The notes under the pieces: generated by a model
What the model saw: the letters and a program-made list of their open reading frames with translations, nothing else
Database searches by the model: none
Told to the model about the DNA's origin: nothing
Shown here: positions 1 through 5,053 of the stretch, piece after piece
Numbering within the stretch: the stretch's first letter is position 1
Layout of the letters: each line of letters opens with the position of its first letter
Assembly (NCBI GenBank): GCA_016741945.1
Contig: JACVCQ010000175.1
Location: 1-5,831 of the forward strand
From: Chitinophagaceae bacterium
GTDB lineage: Bacteria; Bacteroidota; Bacteroidia; Chitinophagales; Chitinophagaceae
Length of the DNA stretch: 5,831 bases
Reading direction: 5' to 3'
Made by a program: the position numbers and the translations under genes

Positions 1-89
1 TGACCTTTTTCAACCTCATCAACTACCTGAAGTTTAAAGGATAAACTGTAGTCCTTTTGGGTTCTCTTTAAATGATTGATACTCATCAT
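1..89 (-). CDS. IS3-type transposase (OrfA-like), N-terminal fragment cut by window edge
   Basis: On the minus strand an open frame starts at a double ATG (89 and 86) and stays open to base 1, giving about 29 residues. After a basic start (residues 1-12, rich in Lys/Arg) comes the segment YSLSFKLQVVDEVEKG. This is the opening of the helix-turn-helix domain of IS3-family OrfA transposases, which normally read Y(S/T)xxFKxxVVxExxxG. The protein would bind the element's terminal repeats. The gene continues off the left edge, so whether it is intact cannot be judged. The start lies close to a repeated GTCAACTT motif that could be the element's end, as expected for an IS3 element whose orfA begins a few tens of bases inside the terminal repeat. 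The family call rests on this short motif only; another HTH_8/HTH_28-type transposase or phage-like regulator is possible. Confidence 0.62.
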   Translation of the reverse strand, partial: MMSINHLKRTQKDYSLSFKLQVVDEVEKG

Positions 90-90
90 A

Positions 91-111
91 AGTCAACTTT
101 TGTGTCAACTT
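91..111. repeat. Direct repeat of GTCAACTT, possible IS terminus
   Basis: GTCAACTT occurs at 92-99 and again at 104-111, 12 bases apart, directly upstream of the transposase start. Read on the minus strand it is AAGTTGACacaaAAGTTGAC. The position fits the terminal region of an IS3-like element, where repeated motifs can form transposase binding sites. Neither the exact element end nor a target-site duplication can be fixed because the other end lies outside the window. Confidence 0.35.
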
Positions 112-138
112 ATTCTAGGACGAGGCAATAAATGCATT

Positions 139-172
139 AAAAAAGTCATCTGCCTTAGGCGGATGACTTTTT
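139..172. terminator. Strong hairpin terminator, probably bidirectional
   Basis: Bases 140-154 (AAAAAGTCATCTGCC) pair with 158-172 (GGCGGATGACTTTTT) over 15 positions with one G-T wobble and a three-base TTA loop. The outer A/T tracts supply a U-run in either direction. The hairpin lies 19 bases beyond the stop codon of the minus-strand bactofilin, so it most likely ends that transcript. It would also insulate the bactofilin gene from the transposon on its left. Confidence 0.85.
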
Positions 173-191
173 ATTCAAGAAGGTTTAGTTA

Positions 192-794
192 TTAGGATTG
201 ATCCGGTTCAATCACTTCACTGTTATCCGAACTTCCCGAAGAAGGCGGATTGGGCGCTACATAAATCGTTTGATGGTAAAACTTATTGGAAGGCTTTACC
301 TGCGACATTTTTTCCTGGAAAATATTCAGGTAATTATTGTCTTTATTGTTTTTGCCAAATACCTCTTTCAAATGCGTATATAAATCCAGTGAACTGGCTT
401 CAAAAGCATTGGTTTCAAGACTAATCAACTTGATATTGGCATCTACATACTGGTTCATTTCAGTATTGATGATAGTACAATGAATATTTCCTTTCAATAC
501 GGAATCTTTACAAAGATTCACCCGTAAACCATATAAGGATCCCTCAAACTCACCTTCCACTTTTATATCGTTACAGATGATCACACCTGTCATTACACCG
601 GAAGGAGTGATATGCACCGTTTTTTTACTGTATAATACACCATTGAAGTTACCATCCAATACAATATCATTTTCTGAATCAAGTACCCCTGATACATTGG
701 TAGACTTCGTGATCACCAGTTTTTCTTCCGAAAAAGATGGATTTCCAAAATTGGTATTGGGGTCATGCAATAATTGCTCCCTGAACTTATTCAT
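192..794 (-). CDS. Bactofilin-family polymer-forming cytoskeletal protein (first of a divergent pair)
   Basis: The product (200 residues from the ATG at 794) has a central bactofilin/DUF583 beta-helix at about residues 33-125. It is made of short repeats with the pattern hydrophobic-x-G-x-hydrophobic-x-G, for example VLDGNFNGVLYSKK, GVMTGVIICNDIKVEGEFEG and SVLKGNIHC. Bactofilins self-assemble without nucleotide into filaments, often at the membrane, and scaffold cell-wall or shape functions. The N-terminal arm is short, and a C-terminal extension of about 70 residues ends in a Pro/Ser/Asp/Glu-rich, probably disordered tail. The frame also opens at a TTG at 818. I prefer the ATG because a -7 promoter match (828-835) would place transcription start at or near that TTG. 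A second, shorter bactofilin is transcribed divergently 182 bases away, so the two may co-polymerise. A strong hairpin follows the stop. Confidence 0.85.
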   Translation of the reverse strand: MNKFREQLLHDPNTNFGNPSFSEEKLVITKSTNVSGVLDSENDIVLDGNFNGVLYSKKTVHITPSGVMTGVIICNDIKVEGEFEGSLYGLRVNLCKDSVLKGNIHCTIINTEMNQYVDANIKLISLETNAFEASSLDLYTHLKEVFGKNNKDNNYLNIFQEKMSQVKPSNKFYHQTIYVAPNPPSSGSSDNSEVIEPDQS

Positions 795-827
795 GGTTTG
801 AGGTTTATAAACAGTCAATTAATAACA

Positions 828-835
828 CAAATCTA
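828..835 (-). promoter_or_regulatory. Bacteroidota -7 element (TAGATTTG) for the minus-strand bactofilin
   Basis: The minus strand reads TAGATTTG, an exact match to the Bacteroidota sigma-ABfr -7 consensus TAnnTTTG. No clear TTTG at the usual -33 spacing is visible; the nearest TTG is about 23 bases upstream. Initiation just downstream would leave a leader of roughly 25 bases before the ATG at 794 and almost none before the TTG at 818, supporting the ATG start. Confidence 0.45.
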
Positions 836-976
836 CAGGTAGCTATGTGTTTGAGCATCAAGATACATAATTATTATTTATTTGTAAACATTGGTGATAT
901 TGGCGTTTCAGCATGGCATATCCGTTTTTTTTGGTTATCTTGATAAATCCCTACAGCTAAAATTAAGGGTTATCCT

Positions 977-1441
977 ATGTTTTCTCTCAAAAAAAGTAAA
1001 TCAGAGCCCATGCTTCCGGCCGTTCAAGTAGTGTCCGGAGGTTTTTATTTTGGGATTATTCGTACCATTTCACCCATACGCATAGAAGGTGACTTTAAGG
1101 GGATCATTTTCTGTAACAATAAAGTGATTATAGACAGTAAGGCCACAGTTAATGGAGATATTCTTTGTCATGAAATCGTAATTGGCGGACTTGTAGAAGG
1201 TAATGTGATCTGCAAAAATAAGTGTATGCTGAAAGAAAATGCCGTAGTCAGCGGTGTTGTGCGAACAGTACAATTTGAAAATGAAACAGATAGCTCAGTA
1301 TCTGGTCCCGTGTACGTTAATAAAGAAAATAAGCACATTGATATCGATGAGTATTATGGCCTCTTCAATAAAAAAGAAAATCTTGAAAAAATTAAAGCAG
1401 AATATTTTTCACTACCACAAAAACTGATCCTGATTACCTGA
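977..1441 (+). CDS. Bactofilin-family protein (second of a divergent pair)
   Basis: This 154-residue protein has the bactofilin beta-helix at about residues 29-110, with repeats such as IRIEGDFKGIIFCNNKV, ATVNGDILCHEIVIGG and LVEGNVICKNKC. The basic N-terminus (MFSLKKSKSE) is short and could touch the membrane. After the helix there is a tail of about 45 residues ending in hydrophobic KLILIT. The start is ATG at 977; an AAGGG at 965-969 sits 7 bases upstream and is one of the few Shine-Dalgarno-like sites here. The protein is clearly paralogous in fold to its divergent neighbour but differs in its arms, the usual situation for bactofilin pairs that work as hetero-assemblies. The next gene begins three bases after the stop and in the same frame. 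A weak promoter-like TATCTTG lies at 936-942. Confidence 0.82.
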   Translation: MFSLKKSKSEPMLPAVQVVSGGFYFGIIRTISPIRIEGDFKGIIFCNNKVIIDSKATVNGDILCHEIVIGGLVEGNVICKNKCMLKENAVVSGVVRTVQFENETDSSVSGPVYVNKENKHIDIDEYYGLFNKKENLEKIKAEYFSLPQKLILIT

Positions 1442-1444
1442 TAT

Positions 1445-1951
1445 TTGTATTTGAACCCTACTATAGCTGCAATTATTGAACGTTTTACACTGTTGCCACA
1501 TCCTGAAGGAGGTTTTTATAAGGAAACCTATAAGAGCAATGAGACTTTCCCTAAACATCATTTGCCTCACCGTTTCTCGGGAGACAGGTATTTCTCCTCA
1601 GCCATTTATTTTTTATTGGAAAAAGACAATTATTCTGCTTTTCATCGTATCAAAAGTGATGAATGCTGGCATTTTTATGATGGCGATCCTTTGTGGGTCC
1701 ATATCATTTATCCAGATGGCATACTACAGACCGTTACATTAGGGGACTGTGAGGAATCAGTTTATCAGTTTGTAGTACCTGCAGGGTGTTGGTTTGCTTC
1801 GGAAACAGCTCCGGGAGGCTTATTTTCATTGGTAGGGTGTACAGTTGCCCCTGCTTTTGATTTTGCTGATTTTGAATTGGCGAAAGCAAAACAACTGATG
1901 AATGATTTCCCCCAACATACTGAACTGATACAAAGATTATGCAGACAATAA
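1445..1951 (+). CDS. Cupin_5 / DUF985 family protein
   Basis: The protein (168 residues from TTG 1445) shows the conserved blocks of the DUF985 cupin family: LPHPEGGFYKETYKS at 17-31, FHRIKSDECWHFYDGDPL at 66-83 and VPAGCWFA at 111-118. A final block, LVGCTVAPAFDFADFEL, lies at 129-145. These form a single double-stranded beta-helix barrel of normal family length. Relatives such as yeast YML079w have a cupin pocket suited to a small, possibly sugar-like ligand, but no reaction is firmly established, so none is assigned. There is no ATG. TTG at 1445 or TTG at 1451 must serve; the latter would give a start of MNPTIAAII, which looks more family-like. Lack of a Shine-Dalgarno site and only three bases after the bactofilin stop suggest translational coupling. 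The stop codon abuts that of the opposing anti-sigma-like gene. Confidence 0.85.
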   Translation: MYLNPTIAAIIERFTLLPHPEGGFYKETYKSNETFPKHHLPHRFSGDRYFSSAIYFLLEKDNYSAFHRIKSDECWHFYDGDPLWVHIIYPDGILQTVTLGDCEESVYQFVVPAGCWFASETAPGGLFSLVGCTVAPAFDFADFELAKAKQLMNDFPQHTELIQRLCRQ

Positions 1952-2311
1952 TTATCTGCCGGCATAAAACATCCGAATAACTTGATAGGCAAGTATACAA
2001 AGCAGAAGAATTGTTACAATACTAATCAATACCCAGTTTTGATCTTTGATACCCTTCCTGAGTTTTCTTTTCTTTTCTTTTGCAGTCTGTTTTTTTAGTT
2101 GAAGATTTAACTGTGCTGCATATTGTTGAAGTTTCTGCTTATCCTTAAATTCCTGAAGGCCTTCTACTGCGTCATTCATAAAATCTGAATCGGCCATCTG
2201 TTTTTCGATAGCAAAACGCTCTTCAGGAGTGGCATTGCCTTCCAGATAGCGAAGAAGTTCATCCTGATTCATTTCTTCATCCTGATGTAATATATCTTTC
2301 AGATCGTTCAT
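1952..2311 (-). CDS. Putative membrane-bound anti-sigma partner of the adjacent ECF sigma factor
   Basis: This 119-residue protein has a cytosolic N-terminal domain at about 15-57 (DELLRYLEGNATPEERFAIE, then MNDAVEGLQEF). This resembles the N-terminal module of Bacteroidota anti-sigma-like proteins (LxxYLxGxLxxxExxxxE...DAVEGL). A Lys/Gln-rich, likely helical linker follows at 58-90, with one transmembrane helix at about 93-113 and only a handful of residues beyond it. The HxxxCxxC zinc motif of classical ZAS anti-sigma factors is absent. Its ATG directly follows the TGA of the sigma gene (TGAATG), indicating one transcript and coupled translation. The anti-sigma role is inferred from gene order and topology. 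The very short C-terminus leaves no periplasmic sensor domain, so any signal would have to be sensed in the membrane or through a partner. Confidence 0.65.
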   Translation of the reverse strand: MNDLKDILHQDEEMNQDELLRYLEGNATPEERFAIEKQMADSDFMNDAVEGLQEFKDKQKLQQYAAQLNLQLKKQTAKEKKRKLRKGIKDQNWVLISIVTILLLCILAYQVIRMFYAGR

Positions 2312-2875
2312 TCAGAGTTGTTTCATTTTCTTTTCAACGGCTATCCTGAGGTTCCTTTTCCCATTTTGGATATGACTTTTTACTTGTAAAAGTGTATATC
2401 CGGTTTGGTCTACAATTTCTTGATAACTCCTTTTCTGTAGATAAAATAAAGTTACGCATGTTTTCTGCTCAGTATTCAATTCCTGTAAGGCTTGTTCTAA
2501 TAAACCAAGATGATGTTCTTTATCCAGCAGGCTTTCCTTATCAGGTTCAGTAGCTGTAAGCCCCTCATGTGCTTCTGCTGATACAAAAACATGCTTATTA
2601 CGCAGTTTCATCAGGCAGTGATTCTTGGCTACCATGTAAAGCCAACTTTTGATATATTCCACCTTATACTTAGTCAGTTCAGTAATGGCTTTCAAAAAGA
2701 TTTGTTGTACTGCATCCTTTGATTCTTCTTCATTCTTAAGGTATTTCATGCAAACACCTAATAAAAGATAAGTATAGCGTTCGAGCAAAATTCCCAGCCA
2801 CTCATTATTCCCGTCTGTATAAAAACGTTCCAATAATGCTGTATCGCTGATATGGGAATACTTCTCAGTATGCAC
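2312..2875 (-). CDS. ECF-type RNA polymerase sigma-70 family factor
   Basis: The 187-residue protein carries sigma region 2 at about residues 27-94. This includes the core-binding stretch LKNEEESKDAVQQIFLKA and the promoter-melting/-10-recognition stretch YIKSWLYMVAKNHCLMKLRNK pattern (74-94). A charged linker spans about 95-120, and region 4 at about 125-180 has its helix-turn-helix around 150-175 (SYQEIVDQTGYTLLQVKSHI). Regions 1 and 3 are missing, as in group 4 (ECF) factors that direct polymerase to a small regulon. The start is GTG at 2875; an in-frame TGA lies only one codon upstream, so no longer ATG-started form exists. A TATTTTG sequence just before the start resembles a -7 element and would leave almost no leader. 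The gene is followed without a gap by the putative membrane partner and diverges from the NlpC/P60 gene 71 bases away. Its target promoters cannot be read here. Confidence 0.88.
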   Translation of the reverse strand: MHTEKYSHISDTALLERFYTDGNNEWLGILLERYTYLLLGVCMKYLKNEEESKDAVQQIFLKAITELTKYKVEYIKSWLYMVAKNHCLMKLRNKHVFVSAEAHEGLTATEPDKESLLDKEHHLGLLEQALQELNTEQKTCVTLFYLQKRSYQEIVDQTGYTLLQVKSHIQNGKRNLRIAVEKKMKQL

Positions 2876-2946
2876 AATTCAAAATAGGTATTTATTATTA
2901 GATGCCCAACTTGCAAATTTCCATATCTTGATCATAAATTCATGGT

Positions 2947-3708
2947 ATGCATTATGCTATTCCGATCGTAGCTGTTTGTGCAATGCGACTTCAAGCTTCG
3001 CATCGAAGTGAAATGGTGAGTCAACTATTGATGGGAGAACCGGCTGTTGTTGTAGAAACGGAAACTGATTTTTTAAAAGTACAATCATTGTATGACCGCT
3101 ATGAAGGTTGGTGCCAAAAAAGTCAACTAGCAGTATTGAAGGAACTCCCAACGTATCATCAAACATCATGGATGAGTAAAGATCATACTAGCATTGTGAT
3201 GGTAGATGACACACCGGTATATATCAGTGCCGGTACGCCATTACAATATCTTCATGATCATAAATGGGGTGGGTATTCATTTCGCTATGTAGGGAATTTT
3301 TGGGATACCCAAAATGCAGTTTTTGATGAAAAGACGATCCTTGGGTTAACCGAATTATACCTGAATACTCCTTATTTATGGGGAGGTAGGTCTGTGATGG
3401 GTATAGATTGTAGCGGCTTTTCACAACAGGTTTATCGCTTTTTTGGAAAATCATTACCTAGAGATGCATATCAGCAAGCAGCATTGGGTGAATCAGTTGG
3501 GTTCTTACAGGAAACCCGATGTGGTGATCTAGCCTTTTTCGATAATGCAGAAGGGAAAATTACACATGTAGGTATTATACTTTCTTCTGATAAAATTATA
3601 CATGCTTCCGGTCAAGTAAGAATTGATTCCATCGATAATATGGGAATTATACATAGCAAGACAGGTATGCGTACCCATAACTTGAGAATCATTAAACGAT
3701 ATAGGTGA
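2947..3708 (+). CDS. YkfC-like NlpC/P60 (C40) peptidase with N-terminal bacterial SH3 domains
   Basis: This 253-residue protein ends in an NlpC/P60 cysteine peptidase domain (about 130-250). Its catalytic Cys is Cys155 in GIDCSGFSQQVYRF, with His207 in THVGIIL and His219 in IIHASGQVRID. The 12-residue His-His spacing is that of YkfC-type enzymes, which cleave the gamma-D-Glu-diaminoacid bond of murein peptides with a free N-terminal L-Ala. Residues 1-65 form an SH3b domain (SEMVSQLLMGE, WCQKSQL), and a second SH3-like region spans about 75-120. There is no signal peptide or lipobox, so a cytosolic role in peptidoglycan peptide recycling is likely. The start is ATG 2947; an ATG at 2942 is out of frame and stops after nine codons. 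A TATCTTG 16 bases upstream is promoter-like but imperfect. It diverges from the ECF sigma gene, so regulation by that factor is possible but not shown. Confidence 0.87.
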   Translation: MHYAIPIVAVCAMRLQASHRSEMVSQLLMGEPAVVVETETDFLKVQSLYDRYEGWCQKSQLAVLKELPTYHQTSWMSKDHTSIVMVDDTPVYISAGTPLQYLHDHKWGGYSFRYVGNFWDTQNAVFDEKTILGLTELYLNTPYLWGGRSVMGIDCSGFSQQVYRFFGKSLPRDAYQQAALGESVGFLQETRCGDLAFFDNAEGKITHVGIILSSDKIIHASGQVRIDSIDNMGIIHSKTGMRTHNLRIIKRYR

Positions 3709-3726
3709 AAGATGGCTGTTAGTTGA

Positions 3727-3754
3727 TGGTCCATGGTCTATGGTCCATGGACTA
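3727..3754. repeat. 7-bp tandem repeat, four units, with internal palindrome
   Basis: Bases 3727-3754 read as four consecutive heptamers: TGGTCCA, TGGTCTA, TGGTCCA, TGGACTA. The preceding TAGTTGA (3720-3726) may be a decayed fifth unit. Within it, GTCCATGGAC (3743-3752) is a perfect 10-base palindrome, extendable to 3740-3755 with one G-T wobble. It lies between the peptidase stop and the terminator hairpin. Repeats with this TGGTCYA flavour are, in my recollection, scattered between genes in several Bacteroidota genomes, but I cannot verify this here. Confidence 0.7.
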
Positions 3755-3773
3755 TATTCGATAGGCATCAAAG

Positions 3774-3812
3774 AAAGAGGCTGCATCAATGGTATGATAC
3801 AGCCTCTTTTTT
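3774..3812. terminator. Hairpin terminator between convergent genes
   Basis: AAAGAGGCTG (3774-3783) pairs with CAGCCTCTTT (3800-3809). Past one mismatch the stem extends by ATCA/TGAT around an ATGGTA loop. The plus strand continues as a run of six T (3807-3812), so it terminates the NlpC/P60 transcript. On the minus strand the stem ends in CTCTTTCTTTG, a weaker U-rich tail that could also end the small membrane protein transcript. Confidence 0.85.
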
Positions 3813-3831
3813 ATTCAAATATGGTGATGGA

Positions 3832-3984
3832 TTACATGATATCCATTGCTTTAGCGAAATAGGTAACAGTACCAGGTAGTGCCAGCCAGAAAAATTCACG
3901 ATACACAAATAACAAAGTGATCATAGCGGCTAACCAAAAAAAGCAGAGAGCCCAGTATTTAGCAGTGGATTGTTTTGCTTCCAT
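3832..3984 (-). CDS. Small membrane protein, 50 residues, unknown function
   Basis: The frame from ATG (3984) to TAA (3832) encodes 50 residues. A short hydrophilic N-terminus (MEAKQSTAKY) is followed by a strongly hydrophobic, aromatic-rich helix at about 10-28 (YWALCFFWLAAMITLLFVY). After Arg29-Glu30 comes a second apolar stretch (FFWLALPGTVTYFAKAMDIM), probably amphipathic or a short second helix. Support for a real gene: a perfect TAnnTTTG -7 element 16 bases before the ATG, a terminator hairpin beyond the stop, coherent membrane-protein composition, and a position filling an otherwise empty gap of more than 300 bases. It follows the TauE gene on the same strand by 43 bases. I do not recognise a family with certainty; Bacteroidota carry many such one-helix proteins near envelope or respiratory genes. 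No function is assigned. Confidence 0.68.
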   Translation of the reverse strand: MEAKQSTAKYWALCFFWLAAMITLLFVYREFFWLALPGTVTYFAKAMDIM

Positions 3985-4000
3985 TTGTGATAAATTTTGG

Positions 4001-4008
4001 CAAAGATA
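4001..4008 (-). promoter_or_regulatory. Bacteroidota -7 element (TATCTTTG) for the small membrane protein gene
   Basis: The minus strand reads TATCTTTG, an exact match to TAnnTTTG, 16 bases before the ATG at 3984. It lies between the TauE stop and this start, so the small gene could be transcribed independently of the upstream operon. A TTG about 15 bases farther upstream is too close for the usual -33 spacing, so only the -7 half is convincing. Confidence 0.45.
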
Positions 4009-4027
4009 AGGGCAGAATCATTCCAAT

Positions 4028-4468
4028 TCAGCCTTTATGATTGTTTTTTTCAGTAACAAGTGTTGGATGACCCGATAACCCTTTTTTCTTTTCAGGTACT
4101 TTATCAAAAAACAACATTTTTAGCGAGATTAAAAAGAGGATCACCGCAAAAACTTTCTTCATTTTCTCGTCGCTCAAAGACAATGCAAGTTTACTTCCCA
4201 AAAAGCCGCCTATTACAAAAGCGCTGGCAACAATCAGTACATAGTTGATATTCAAATATCCTTGTTTATAATATTGAATAACCGCTAAAATACCAATAGG
4301 AAGCAGCATAATACCCAATGAAGTGCCTTGTGCCTGTTTCTGTGTAAAACCCAATAACAGGACCAATGCAGGTACAATAATGATTCCCCCACCAATGCCT
4401 ACCAGCCCGCTTAAAAAACCGGCCGCCAGTCCAATAATGATGAGTAGAATAATGGTGGTTGTATTCAT
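4028..4468 (-). CDS. Half-length TauE/SafE family membrane permease
   Basis: The 146-residue protein has four predicted transmembrane segments (about 5-39 containing two closely packed helices, 48-66, 75-97 and 104-121) and a short basic C-terminal tail. The TauE/SafE signature is clear at 17-35: GFLSGLVGIGGGIIIVPAL, with GTSLG at 48-52 and a later GGFLGSKLA at 87-95. TauE/SafE proteins export sulfite, sulfoacetate or other small organic anions. Typical members have about 250 residues built from two such four-helix repeats. This protein is a single repeat with an ordinary start and stop, so it probably works as a dimer and is not a truncation; no second half is found nearby in any frame. The ATG lies six bases after the pyrophosphatase stop, implying co-transcription. 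The transported anion cannot be inferred. Confidence 0.83.
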   Translation of the reverse strand: MNTTTIILLIIIGLAAGFLSGLVGIGGGIIIVPALVLLLGFTQKQAQGTSLGIMLLPIGILAVIQYYKQGYLNINYVLIVASAFVIGGFLGSKLALSLSDEKMKKVFAVILFLISLKMLFFDKVPEKKKGLSGHPTLVTEKNNHKG

Positions 4469-4474
4469 ATGGGT

Positions 4475-5023
4475 TTATTTAACACCGAAGTTCTTTTTAT
4501 AAAAGTCAATGGCTTCCTCCACAATACTCAGGGCTTTTGCTTTATCTCCAAAGTCTTCTACCACCACTGATTTATTTTCTAACTTTTTATATTCTTCAAA
4601 AAAATGTCTGAGTTCATCAAAGAAGTGTTTCGGTAGTTCTTCGATATTATTATAGTGGTTTACGCCTGGATCAGTGGCTGCTACAGCAATAATTTTATCA
4701 TCAGGGTCGCCTCCATCAATCATTTGCATAACACCAATTACTTTGGCATCCATTAAGGTCAATGGTTGTACAGATAAGGAAGTGATTACTAAAATATCCA
4801 AAGGATCTTTATCGCCACCATACGATTGTGGAATAAAACCATAATTAATGGGGTAATAGAAAGATGAAAAAATGACCCGATCTAGTTTTAATAATCCTGT
4901 TTCTTTATCAATTTCATATTTACAGCGTGATCCTTGTGGGATCTCGATAACGGCATTAACGACTCTGGGAGCATTTTCACCATAGTGAACGCCATGCCAG
5001 GGGTGAAGAACATTCTGTTGCAT
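4475..5023 (-). CDS. ppa: Family I inorganic pyrophosphatase
   Basis: This enzyme hydrolyses the diphosphate released by biosynthetic reactions to two orthophosphates in the cytosol, using Mg2+. The 182-residue length is standard for bacterial family I enzymes. The signature GGDKDPLDILV supplies metal ligands Asp71, Asp73 and Asp76 (E. coli Asp65, Asp67, Asp70). The later DGGDPDDKIIAV gives Asp103, Asp108 and Lys110 (E. coli Asp97, Asp102, Lys104). Other family marks are EIPQGSRCKYEID at 27-39, FYYPINYGFIPQSYG at 55-69 and EYKKLE near 144-149. The start is ATG 5023. It sits between a lipoprotein gene 30 bases upstream and the TauE gene six bases downstream, so the three probably form one transcript. 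All catalytic residues checked are present. Confidence 0.96.
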   Translation of the reverse strand: MQQNVLHPWHGVHYGENAPRVVNAVIEIPQGSRCKYEIDKETGLLKLDRVIFSSFYYPINYGFIPQSYGGDKDPLDILVITSLSVQPLTLMDAKVIGVMQMIDGGDPDDKIIAVAATDPGVNHYNNIEELPKHFFDELRHFFEEYKKLENKSVVVEDFGDKAKALSIVEEAIDFYKKNFGVK

Positions 5024-5053
5024 AATGGATTGCTTTATATGTTGCGTCTTATC

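Noticed and set aside
3..44. Short plus-strand frame ending TFFNLINYLKFKG-stop at the left edge, as a possible end of an upstream gene
   Set aside because: It is only 13 codons, and the opposite strand gives a recognisable transposase N-terminus over the same bases.
577..801. Plus-strand 74-codon frame inside the first bactofilin
   Set aside because: It is antisense to a clear beta-helix coding sequence and has no recognisable protein features.
936..942. TATCTTG upstream of the second bactofilin, also seen at 2924-2930 before the peptidase gene, as a shared promoter or ECF sigma target
   Set aside because: It is a short, A+T-rich match lacking the full TTTG and a second conserved box at constant spacing; two occurrences are not enough to claim a regulon.
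1445..1951. Cupin gene as a pseudogene or as the broken C-terminus of the bactofilin
   Set aside because: All DUF985 motifs are intact and full length, and TTG starts are available and used elsewhere in this window.
3529..3789. Minus-strand 86-codon frame across the peptidase 3' end, heptamer repeat and terminator
   Set aside because: It runs through the conserved NlpC/P60 C-terminus, the repeat and the hairpin; the frame is a by-product of those sequences.
4028..4468. TauE as a truncated pseudogene
   Set aside because: The ORF is clean, with family motifs at the N-terminus and a natural tail after helix four, and no second-half remnant is visible downstream.
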